Shown: positions 1 through 5,107 of the stretch, piece by piece
Position numbering within the stretch: the stretch's first letter is position 1
Layout: every line of letters begins with the position of its first letter
Assembly (NCBI GenBank): GCA_030642465.1
Contig: DAOWNS010000115.1
Coordinates: forward strand, 1 to 6,127
Source of the DNA: Candidatus Thorarchaeota archaeon
GTDB lineage: Archaea; Asgardarchaeota; Thorarchaeia; Thorarchaeales; Thorarchaeaceae
Reading direction: 5' to 3'
Length of the DNA stretch: 6,127 nucleotides
Made by a program: the position numbers and the translations under genes
Notes under the pieces: model-generated
Told to the model about the DNA's origin: nothing
Seen by the model: the letters and a program-made list of their open reading frames with translations, nothing else
Database searches by the model: none

Positions 1-1298
1 CAAGCGAAATCCTCGATGTTGAAGAAGGAGTGGATCCTCAGATAGTACTGGCTGACGAAAGGTATTCCATAATCGGCGAGATTCTGTGCGATGTGTACGA
101 GCCGGGTCAAGCGAAATGGAGCTGGAGTGACTCGTTGGATAGAGTGTTCCTCAATCGGTACCTCGGACTACCCGTGTTTCTGGTGATAATCTGGTCTATG
201 TTTACTTTCACATTTCAGGCATCAGCTGTCTTCATGGCGATTATAGAAGCGATCTTTGAATGGATAGGCAGCTATACTTCTCAGATTCCAATCCCATGGC
301 TTGCATCATTGCTCACAGATGGCGTAATTGGGGGAGTTGGTTTCATACTTGTATTCGTCCCACCGATAATGTTCATGTACTTTGCAATCTCAGTCCTAGA
401 AGATAGCGGGTATCTCACGAGAGCTGCATTCGTTATGGACCGCATCATGGTCAGAATGGGCTTGCAGGGTAGGTCATTCATACCACTTCTACTGGGATTT
501 GGGTGTACTGTACCAGCCATTATGGCAGCGAGGACAGTGGACGGCGAATCAAATCGATTGACCACAATTCTAGTGAGCCCACTCATGTCATGTGCCGCAA
601 GATTGCCAGTCTATGTACTGATTGCGGGAGTTTTCTTCCCGGACATTGCGGGGACCATTGTATTCCTGCTGTACATCTTGGGGATTGTAATGGCGGTCAC
701 TATGGCACTGGTCTTCAAGAAGACCATCTTCAGGGAGGAGTCTACACCATTGCTTATGGAGCTCCCGATGTATCAAGTCCCAACGTTTCATGGGTCCATC
801 ATCCATATGTGGGAGAGAACATCGCTCTTCCTGAAGAAAGCAGGAACATATCTTCTGGCAGGGGCCATTATCCTCTGGTTCATATCGAACACTGGTCCAG
901 GTGGATTTGGCGTGCCTGTTGAGGAGTCCTACGTTAGCATACTCGGGCACTTCTTCGAGCCGATTTTTGCACCGCTAGGCTTCAACTGGCAGATTGTCGC
1001 CGCTCTAGTATTTGGCTTACTGGCGAAGGAAGTAGTCGTCGAAGCAATTGGTATCATCTACGCAGTTCAAGGAGAAGCTGCATTAGCTGGGGCTTTGGCT
1101 GCAAGCATCACCCCAGTTTCGGCACTCGCGCTCATGGTGTTTGTTTTGCTTTACACGCCCTGTATCGCAGTGATTGGCACTATAAGAAAGGAAACAGGAT
1201 CCAACAAATGGACTGTGTTCTCAGTAGCATACCAGATAGTGCTAGCATACGTGGCGGCGCTTGTCATAGTTGTCGTAGGAGGGTTGTTAGTTGGATAG
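1..1298 (+). CDS. feoB: Ferrous iron transport protein B, membrane (C-terminal) part, 5' truncated
   Basis: This is the C-terminal part of FeoB, the cytoplasmic-membrane Fe(II) importer whose GTPase domain lies upstream of the window. The reading frame is open to the left edge (first full codon at base 3), giving 431 visible residues. A GTG at base 30 is internal, not the start. The fragment opens with the end of the GTPase/helical linker (ADERYSIIGEI, about residues 18-27), followed by many hydrophobic helices from about residue 56 to the end. The first Gate-type repeat is clear: GFGCTVPAIMAARTVD (165-180) and SPLMSCAARLPVY (192-204). The second is LLAKEVVVEAIG (339-350) and LLYTPCIAVIGTIRKETGS (382-400). 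The conserved cysteines C168, C197 and C387 sit at the positions usually discussed for the iron path. It overlaps the next gene by 8 bases. The missing N-terminal G domain reflects the window edge, not a broken gene. Confidence 0.97.
   Translation, partial: SEILDVEEGVDPQIVLADERYSIIGEILCDVYEPGQAKWSWSDSLDRVFLNRYLGLPVFLVIIWSMFTFTFQASAVFMAIIEAIFEWIGSYTSQIPIPWLASLLTDGVIGGVGFILVFVPPIMFMYFAISVLEDSGYLTRAAFVMDRIMVRMGLQGRSFIPLLLGFGCTVPAIMAARTVDGESNRLTTILVSPLMSCAARLPVYVLIAGVFFPDIAGTIVFLLYILGIVMAVTMALVFKKTIFREESTPLLMELPMYQVPTFHGSIIHMWERTSLFLKKAGTYLLAGAIILWFISNTGPGGFGVPVEESYVSILGHFFEPIFAPLGFNWQIVAALVFGLLAKEVVVEAIGIIYAVQGEAALAGALAASITPVSALALMVFVLLYTPCIAVIGTIRKETGSNKWTVFSVAYQIVLAYVAALVIVVVGGLLVG
1278..1283 (+). 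promoter_or_regulatory. Ribosome binding site inside feoB for the 1291 gene
   Basis: GGAGGG lies seven bases before the TTG at 1291, inside the last codons of feoB. No ATG or GTG occurs in that frame before the first membrane helix, so this site decides the start and implies translational coupling. Confidence 0.6.
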
Positions 1299-1776
1299 AA
1301 GTGGAGGGTTCCATTCGAGTACGTCTTCGGATTTCAGAAATTCGGCCACGTTCGCTGCGCTTGGTGGCGCAGGATACGGTATACTTGGAGTATTGCAGAT
1401 TCTCGTGGGAATCGACCTGGTGAACTCCAGCTCGACCATTAATGACCCAATAGGCGGAATCATGCTGGTTGTTGTTGCGCTTGTATTCATTTTCGGAGTT
1501 CGTCCTCTACTTGCAGAGGATCAGGAGGGCTACGCCTACTTGGCAGTTGGAGCGATTCTGGGAGGCATTCTTTTTGTTCTGCAGCTTGTCATACTGGGGA
1601 CCAACGCTTTGGGTTGGTTGCTGCAACTTGAAGACTGGAGCGAGTGGACTCTTCTCAGCGACGTAACGCCCGCCCTATTGCTCTTCATTCCCGTTCTCAT
1701 GGTAATGATACCGATGCACAAGGAACGTGGGGGAAGGAAAACGGATACGGACAATGAGAATGGGGGCGAAGACTAG
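1291..1776 (+). CDS. Unrecognised four-helix membrane protein of the feo operon
   Basis: The product is 161 residues and I do not recognise its family. It has a short polar N-terminus and four likely membrane segments at about residues 21-44, 53-71, 81-104 and 125-142. A very hydrophilic, acidic C-terminal tail follows (143-161, with several Asp, Glu and Asn). No Cys, His cluster or enzymatic motif is visible, and no cleavable signal peptide is obvious. The TTG start at 1291 overlaps the end of feoB by 8 bases and is preceded by GGAGGG. The stop shares one base with the GTG of the next gene (TAGTG at 1774-1778). This tight packing between FeoB and the FeoC-like protein suggests an accessory membrane subunit or stabiliser of FeoB, which is inference from position only. 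It could also be an unrelated small membrane protein carried by the operon. Confidence 0.82.
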   Translation: MDRSGGFHSSTSSDFRNSATFAALGGAGYGILGVLQILVGIDLVNSSSTINDPIGGIMLVVVALVFIFGVRPLLAEDQEGYAYLAVGAILGGILFVLQLVILGTNALGWLLQLEDWSEWTLLSDVTPALLLFIPVLMVMIPMHKERGGRKTDTDNENGGED

Positions 1777-2039
1777 TGCTCAAGAAGATACTCCAGCTAT
1801 TGGTTAATGACGGCATCCTCTACAAGAGAGAGATGGCTGAACGTGTAGGAGTGCAGACGGAAACCCTAGATGACATGTTGAAGATTCTGCTTGAGAGAGG
1901 CTACCTCAGGCTCTCTGAATGCGAAACCTCTGAGAATATTGTTTGTTCGAGCTGTCCTTCTGCAGACAGCTGCAATACGGAGGTATCAGGACAAGCATAC
2001 TACGTGACTGCAAAAGGCAAGAGATACGCAAAGCATTAA
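1776..2039 (+). CDS. FeoC-like winged-helix protein with a cysteine cluster
   Basis: This small cytoplasmic protein (87 residues) resembles the FeoC family, which accompanies FeoB and is proposed to bind an Fe-S cluster and control FeoB or its transcription. Residues 1-46 form a helix-turn-helix/winged-helix pattern (ILQLLVNDGILYKREMAERV then LDDMLKILLERGYLRL). Four cysteines follow at 49, 57, 60 and 66. The core CSSCPSADSC (57-66, C-x2-C-x5-C) matches the spacing of the FeoC cluster, while the first cysteine is further away (x7) than usual. The end (AYYVTAKGKRYAKH) looks like the last strand of a winged-helix domain. The GTG start overlaps the preceding stop by one base, with a purine-rich GGGGGCGAA upstream. 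The gene sits between the membrane protein and the DtxR-family regulator. Whether it binds DNA, FeoB or both cannot be told from the sequence. Confidence 0.85.
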   Translation: MLKKILQLLVNDGILYKREMAERVGVQTETLDDMLKILLERGYLRLSECETSENIVCSSCPSADSCNTEVSGQAYYVTAKGKRYAKH

Positions 2040-2045
2040 GGAGGG
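2040..2045 (+). promoter_or_regulatory. Ribosome binding site unusually close to the ATG at 2047
   Basis: GGAGGG ends one base before the ATG at 2047. It is a strong Shine-Dalgarno match with much less than the usual 5-9 base spacing. No alternative ATG, GTG or TTG lies in frame in the first 30 codons, so the ATG is kept as the start. The spacing could make translation inefficient or dependent on termination of the upstream gene (stop at 2037-2039). Confidence 0.5.
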
Positions 2046-2046
2046 A

Positions 2047-2547
2047 ATGGCGATTATTCACGGAAAAATCAAGGCGACCAACCGAAGCAGAGCCGACTCG
2101 AAGCTTACAAGAACCCTTCAGGAGTACATCAAGACAATTCACATTCTTGAGAAAGAGAAAGGCTCAGCTACAGTTACTGATATCGCTAACTCATTAGGTG
2201 TTAAAGCGCCAAGTGTTACTTCTGCCCTCAAGAGACTTCATGATCTGGGAATGGCTAAGTATCATCCCTACAGAAGTGTAACCCTGACAAAAAAAGGGAA
2301 GAAGATAGGCGAGCACCTTGAGAGGGTTCATAACATACTGAGAAATTTCTTCATGTTCATAGGTATTGAAGAGAAGATCGCCAGCATAGACGCTTGTGAG
2401 ATCGAACACATCGCTCACCCTGAAACAATCGGTCGCGTTACCAAGTTCGTCGAGTTCATCCAGACAGCACCCCAGAAACCCAAATGGCTGAATCACTTCG
2501 AGGAGTTCGCTGCAACTGGTGAGCGTCCGGAAGACTGTAATTGCTAA
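2047..2547 (+). CDS. DtxR/MntR-family metal-dependent transcriptional regulator
   Basis: This 166-residue protein is a metal-activated DNA-binding regulator, most likely Fe(II)-responsive given its operon. Residues 20-85 form the winged helix-turn-helix (TVTDIANSLGVKAPSVTSALKRL at 42-64, wing VTLTKKGKKIG at 78-88). Residues 90-140 form the metal-binding and dimerisation helices. Aligned by eye to DtxR and MntR, the likely ligands are E26 (position of DtxR Met10/MntR Asp8, just before the conserved Tyr), H95, C117, E120 and H121 (DACEIEH at 115-121, the DtxR-type Cys-x2-Glu-His). The cysteine favours an iron-type rather than Mn-type site. There is no C-terminal SH3/FeoA-like domain. The chain instead ends in PEDCNC, a C-x-C tail that could add a metal or redox site. 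The gene starts seven bases after the FeoC-like gene, so it is probably part of the feo transcript and could autoregulate it. The operator would lie upstream of the window. Confidence 0.92.
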   Translation: MAIIHGKIKATNRSRADSKLTRTLQEYIKTIHILEKEKGSATVTDIANSLGVKAPSVTSALKRLHDLGMAKYHPYRSVTLTKKGKKIGEHLERVHNILRNFFMFIGIEEKIASIDACEIEHIAHPETIGRVTKFVEFIQTAPQKPKWLNHFEEFAATGERPEDCNC

Positions 2548-2675
2548 AACAATCACTTGCAAAAATGCAATTTTCGAGCAAGTTCCTTGTTTCGGAATCC
2601 TTAATAGCAAATTTGTCCTACATCGGACTCGGGGAGAAAGGGAAATGGTTAGCTTAGATGCTATCCGTACGCAAA
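2548..2675. other. Intergenic stretch between the feo operon and the tfb promoter
   Basis: Apart from the hairpin just after the regulator gene, this segment shows only a weak TTCC/GGAA inverted repeat at 2584-2597 and an AT-rich patch near 2601-2615. A small reading frame beginning at ATG 2645 runs through the promoter elements below and has no protein-like character. No RNA gene is recognisable here. Together with the promoters and leader it makes up the 308-base gap. Confidence 0.5.
2555..2583 (+). terminator. Hairpin/palindrome after the metalloregulator gene
   Basis: Eight bases after the stop codon, ACTTGC (2555-2560) can pair with GCAAGT (2578-2583). Nested inside are AAAA/TTTT (2562-2565 with 2571-2574) and the overlapping perfect inverted repeat TTGCA-AAAA-TGCAA (2557-2570). 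It is followed by a moderately T-rich stretch. It may end the feo transcript. It could instead be a protein-binding palindrome, since archaeal termination depends mainly on T tracts rather than hairpins. Confidence 0.4.
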
Positions 2676-2691
2676 CCGAAAGATTTTTAAG
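2676..2691 (+). promoter_or_regulatory. Upstream BRE/TATA promoter element of tfb
   Basis: A purine-rich BRE-like CCGAAAGA is followed directly by the A/T box TTTTTAAG. This is the classic archaeal arrangement read by TFB and TBP. Transcription would be expected to begin about 26 bases downstream of the box centre, near 2713, which falls on the second TATA box. Confidence 0.6.
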
Positions 2692-2700
2692 GCCGCGCGC

Positions 2701-2713
2701 GAGTATATATAAG
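2701..2713 (+). promoter_or_regulatory. Second TATA box of tfb
   Basis: TATATATAAG at 2704-2713 is a near-perfect archaeal TATA box, preceded by a GCGCGCGAG run. The expected start is near 2734, giving a leader of about 120 bases before the ATG at 2856. It lies 20 bases after the first box, so the two promoters overlap and may exclude each other. Confidence 0.65.
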
Positions 2714-2718
2714 TGTAA

Positions 2719-2747
2719 CGGATTCGACGGGGACTAAGCAGAATCTG
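2719..2747 (+). repeat. Inverted repeat around the predicted tfb transcription start
   Basis: CGGATTC (2719-2725) can pair with GAATCTG (2741-2747), giving seven pairs including one G-U, with a 15-base loop. It begins six bases after the second TATA box and spans the predicted start near 2734. It could be an operator half-site pair or a 5' hairpin of the longer transcript. No protein partner is known. Confidence 0.35.
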
Positions 2748-2767
2748 GCCGATTTTTTGAGCCGTAG

Positions 2768-2831
2768 CACCACTGGAAAAGCCACCACAGCGTCTACGAA
2801 AGACCACCACAGTACTGCCTAGTGTCCAGTA
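2768..2831 (+). repeat. Repeated CACCAC elements and small hairpins in the tfb leader
   Basis: CACCAC occurs at 2768-2773, 2783-2788 and 2805-2810. The last two sit in near-identical 15-base units, GAAAAGCCACCACAG (2776-2790) and GAAAGACCACCACAG (2798-2812), with a 22-base period close to two DNA turns. A small hairpin, TACTG (2813-2817) with CAGTA (2827-2831), lies just before the ribosome binding site. ACTGGA (2772-2777) could instead pair with TCCAGT (2825-2830), so the two structures exclude each other. The elements may act as DNA sites or in RNA; nothing decides between these. Confidence 0.35.
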
Positions 2832-2835
2832 ATCC

Positions 2836-2846
2836 GAGGGAGAGGT
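2836..2846 (+). promoter_or_regulatory. Ribosome binding site of tfb
   Basis: The purine run GAGGGAGAGGT ends about nine bases before the ATG at 2856. It supports that start and a leadered mRNA. Confidence 0.6.
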
Positions 2847-2855
2847 AACAAGAAG

Positions 2856-3818
2856 ATGGCATCAAAAATGAACCGCACCGGGAAACAGGAAGAACGCGCA
2901 CGCAATAAGTCCGGATTCACATGTTCAGAGTGCGGAGGGACTGAAATCGTGCAGGACCTTGAGAAGGGGGAGAGAATCTGCGCCGCGTGTGGTCTTGTGA
3001 TCAGCGATCATAGAATAGACACAGGCCCAGAGTGGAGAGCTTTTACAGCTGATGAGAAAGATGCACGTTCGAGGACTGGAGCACCAACGAACTATGCTAT
3101 CCATGACAAGGGTCTCTCAACTATGATTGACTGGAGAGACCATGACTCACAGGGCAAGCGATTCACGGCCAAAAAGAGGTCTGAAATCTACAGACTTCGT
3201 AAATGGCAGATTAGGACACGAGTTCACAGCTCTGTGGATAGAAATCTAGCACAGGCCATGAGCGAGCTTGATAGGCTGGCTTCACAACTTGGACTTACAA
3301 GGAGCATCAAAGAGCTTGCAGCAGTCCTGTACAGGAAACTCATCATTCGAAGACTTGCACGCAGCAGATCAATAGACGCCATGGTCGGAGCATCAATCTA
3401 CGCCGCATGTAGATTAAGAAGCGCTCCAAGGTCGCTCGAAGAGATATCAAGACACTCTCGCGTGTCCAAGAAGAAGATTGGACAACACTACAGGCTTCTT
3501 GTTGAAAAGCTTGGATTGAGAATGCCCATCTCAGAGCCCGCCAACTATGTTCCAAGATTCATCACGCAACTGGGTCTTCCAGGCAAGGTTCAGCGCAGAG
3601 TTTTGGAAATTCTTGAGGATGCGAAGAAGCAGAGAAGCCTCATTACTGGGAGAGACCCCAGAGGACTTGCAGCAGCGGCTATCTATATCGCATCTATCCT
3701 AGAAGACAGTAGAGTAACCCAGCGTGATATCGCAATGGCCGCCGGAGTGACTGAAGTGACTGTCAGGAATAGGTACAAGGAACTAGTGAAAAGGCTCAAC
3801 ATCACTATGGCTCCATAA
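2856..3818 (+). CDS. tfb: Transcription initiation factor B (TFB, TFIIB homologue)
   Basis: This complete 320-residue protein is the archaeal general initiation factor. It bridges TBP on the TATA box, the BRE and RNA polymerase. A zinc ribbon holds C23-x2-C26 and C42-x2-C45 (FTCSECGG and ICAACGL). It is followed by the B-finger/reader with the conserved GPEWRAF (57-63) and ARSRTGAP (70-77), then a basic linker. Two cyclin-like repeats follow, about residues 125-220 and 228-316. Each contains the AxxIYxA-type helix (VGASIYAACR at 177-186, LAAAAIYIAS at 271-280). The second ends in a helix-turn-helix (VTQRDIAMAAGVTEVTVRNR) expected to read the BRE. Length and all key cysteines are normal for an active factor. 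It has its own promoter pair and leader, and is transcribed alone up to the hairpin at 3828. Many archaea have several TFBs, so this may be one of a set. Confidence 0.97.
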   Translation: MASKMNRTGKQEERARNKSGFTCSECGGTEIVQDLEKGERICAACGLVISDHRIDTGPEWRAFTADEKDARSRTGAPTNYAIHDKGLSTMIDWRDHDSQGKRFTAKKRSEIYRLRKWQIRTRVHSSVDRNLAQAMSELDRLASQLGLTRSIKELAAVLYRKLIIRRLARSRSIDAMVGASIYAACRLRSAPRSLEEISRHSRVSKKKIGQHYRLLVEKLGLRMPISEPANYVPRFITQLGLPGKVQRRVLEILEDAKKQRSLITGRDPRGLAAAAIYIASILEDSRVTQRDIAMAAGVTEVTVRNRYKELVKRLNITMAP

Positions 3819-3827
3819 TGCTAAGTG

Positions 3828-3864
3828 GGCTGCAGTACGGCTGCAGCCGACCTTCTTATTTTCT
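3828..3864 (+). terminator. Terminator hairpin after tfb
   Basis: GGCTGCAG (3828-3835) pairs perfectly with CTGCAGCC (3841-3848) around a five-base loop. It is followed within two bases by the pyrimidine/T-rich run CCTTCTTATTTTCT (3851-3864). It begins nine bases after the tfb stop. The minus-strand Nudix gene converges from the right, so the T tract sits on the correct side to end tfb transcription only. Confidence 0.65.
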
Positions 3865-3884
3865 GCAATACTGGATCAAACGCA

Positions 3885-4475
3885 TCAGAATCCAAGCTCG
3901 TCAATTCTCTCGAAGAACGATTTTGTGAGAAATGCTCGGTACTTGAAGCCGCCCCAACCAGACTCTTCCATGAGATGAGTTATTTCGCCCAACATCTCCT
4001 CACGAGTGACAACTTTAACATCGAAGATTTCACGTGTATCTATGGGCTTCATCTCACCACCAGTCGCCTTGACCAAGAAAACAAGCGACCGCCACGGTAT
4101 GACTCCATCGCTGCACACTACATCTAGAGTGAGGTCCAGAACGAATCTGATGAGTTGTATATCGAGACCAGTTTCCTCGTGCATCTCACGTACAGCTGCC
4201 TTCCGCAAGGACTCTCCAAAATTGGCACCTCCTGAAGGGGCTCTGAAGATTCCTGACCCAGCATAGCCCGGTTTCTGTATTCCAACGTAGCCCCCTTCAT
4301 AGGGTATGAAACACGTTATGTCATGGTATCGATTCTTGGAAGCACTTCGTTTCACAAGCTCACACTCGAACTCAGCGAAATCCGCTCTAAAATGAAGTCG
4401 TCTGGGTTCTCCATATTCGGTGATGATGGACTCGAGTTCAGCAGCGTCTATGTCGTTCAGTTGTTTCGCCATCAT
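3885..4475 (-). CDS. Nudix hydrolase
   Basis: This 196-residue protein belongs to the Nudix superfamily, which cleaves nucleoside diphosphates linked to another group X. The Nudix box is perfect: G82-x5-E88-x7-R96-E97-M98-H99-E100-E101-T102-G103-L104. The E97 and E100/E101 positions normally bind the catalytic metal. An N-terminal extension (1-50) precedes the first sheet strand (YHDITCFIPYEGGYVGIQK). A C-terminal region rich in aromatics (MEESGWGGFKYRAFL) follows the fold. Substrate cannot be assigned from the box. ADP-ribose is attractive because a macro-domain gene lies divergently next door, but NADH, dNTP, sugar nucleotides or others remain open. Two ATG codons in a row at 4475 and 4472 could each be the start. 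No clear ribosome binding site precedes them, so a short leader or leaderless start is possible. Confidence 0.93.
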   Translation of the reverse strand: MMAKQLNDIDAAELESIITEYGEPRRLHFRADFAEFECELVKRSASKNRYHDITCFIPYEGGYVGIQKPGYAGSGIFRAPSGGANFGESLRKAAVREMHEETGLDIQLIRFVLDLTLDVVCSDGVIPWRSLVFLVKATGGEMKPIDTREIFDVKVVTREEMLGEITHLMEESGWGGFKYRAFLTKSFFERIDELGF

Positions 4476-4573
4476 GTACGCAATCTAGGACAGAGAAAAA
4501 GATTGTGTGCCTCGACATACTTTTACGTGTTCGCGCAATAGAATTAACGGTTTCAAGCGAGGAGATAGTACTT
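4476..4573. promoter_or_regulatory. Divergent promoter region between the Nudix and macro-domain genes
   Basis: The 98 bases between the ATG of the Nudix gene and the GTG at 4574 must serve both directions. The best A/T element is TACTTTTA at 4518-4525 (TAAAAGTA on the other strand). If it acted in both directions, starts would fall near 4548 (+) and 4496 (-), giving leaders of roughly 20-26 bases each. A weaker candidate is GAATTAAC near 4541-4548. GAGGAG at 4559-4564 lies nine bases before GTG 4574 and fixes that start. The promoter assignment is tentative; the ribosome binding site is firmer. Confidence 0.4.
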
Positions 4574-5107
4574 GTGGATAAAAGAATTGGAGACATACTA
4601 GTCCGAACATACATCGGAAGCATCACTGCACTAAGTGTTGATGCAGTTGTTAATGCTGCTAACTCGGACCTATGGATGGGCTCTGGTGTCGCTGGTGCCA
4701 TCAAGAGAAGGGGGGGTGACATCATAGAACAGGAAGCGATGGCTCAAGGACCCATTAAGCCGGGCGAAGCAGTCATCACCAGTGCGGGATCGCTCTCCGC
4801 CAAATATGTAATTCATTGCGCAGGAATGGCACCAGGGGAACCTGCCACTTATGATAGCGTAAAATCATCAGTTCAAGAAGCGCTCAGATTGGCAATGGAG
4901 AATGAGTTGACATCCATTGCATTTCCAGCAATCGGAGCAGGTGTCGGGGGACTCTCCAAAGAACAATCCGCCAAGGCGATTATTGCGGCGATTGAAGACT
5001 ACTCAACAAATGCCGATTCCGTCAAGGAAGTGGTTCTTGTGTCACTAAGTCCTGAAGTGGATGGCGCATTTAGGGGGGCATTGAAGGTCACGGGGGCAGG
5101 AATTTGA
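4574..5107 (+). CDS. Macro-domain protein (ADP-ribose-binding fold)
   Basis: This stand-alone cytoplasmic macro domain of 177 residues starts at GTG 4574. That start is chosen for its GAGGAG ribosome binding site; an open frame back to GTG 4505 would cross the likely promoter. Members bind ADP-ribose, and some remove ADP-ribose from proteins or deacetylate O-acetyl-ADP-ribose. Visible hallmarks are VDAVVNAAN (22-30), the glycine-rich loop GSGVAGAI (36-43) and the second phosphate loop FPAIGAGVGGL (117-127). The GVAG form (Ala at 40) resembles archaeal Af1521 rather than MacroD enzymes, which have Asp there. The usual GDIT motif reads GSIT (15-18), so the Asp that normally holds adenine is Ser16. 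Ligand preference may therefore differ. The stop overlaps the next gene by four bases, so the two products are probably made together in similar amounts. The divergent Nudix gene suggests a shared nucleotide theme. Confidence 0.92.
   Translation: MDKRIGDILVRTYIGSITALSVDAVVNAANSDLWMGSGVAGAIKRRGGDIIEQEAMAQGPIKPGEAVITSAGSLSAKYVIHCAGMAPGEPATYDSVKSSVQEALRLAMENELTSIAFPAIGAGVGGLSKEQSAKAIIAAIEDYSTNADSVKEVVLVSLSPEVDGAFRGALKVTGAGI

Noticed and set aside
588..950. Long minus-strand open frame inside feoB.
   Set aside because: It is antisense to a well-conserved membrane protein, and its translation has no domain pattern. It is a shadow frame.
2720..2733. GGATTCGACGGGGA matches the conserved 5' segment of bacterial tmRNA.
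   Set aside because: No acceptor stem, tag reading frame, T-arm or tRNA-like 3' end is found around it. It lies in an archaeal tfb leader, and archaea are not known to carry tmRNA. Most likely coincidence, though striking enough to recheck with a covariance-model search.
2645..2737. Small reading frame beginning at ATG 2645 after a purine-rich stretch.
   Set aside because: It runs through both TATA boxes of tfb, is only about 30 codons and has no protein-like pattern.
4006..4266. Plus-strand open frame opposite the Nudix gene.
   Set aside because: It lies antisense to the Nudix box and has no recognisable features of its own.
4505..4573. Longer N-terminus for the macro protein from GTG 4505.
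   Set aside because: It has no ribosome binding site, would start upstream of the likely promoter, and adds residues that precede the normal fold start. GTG 4574 has GAGGAG at a good distance.
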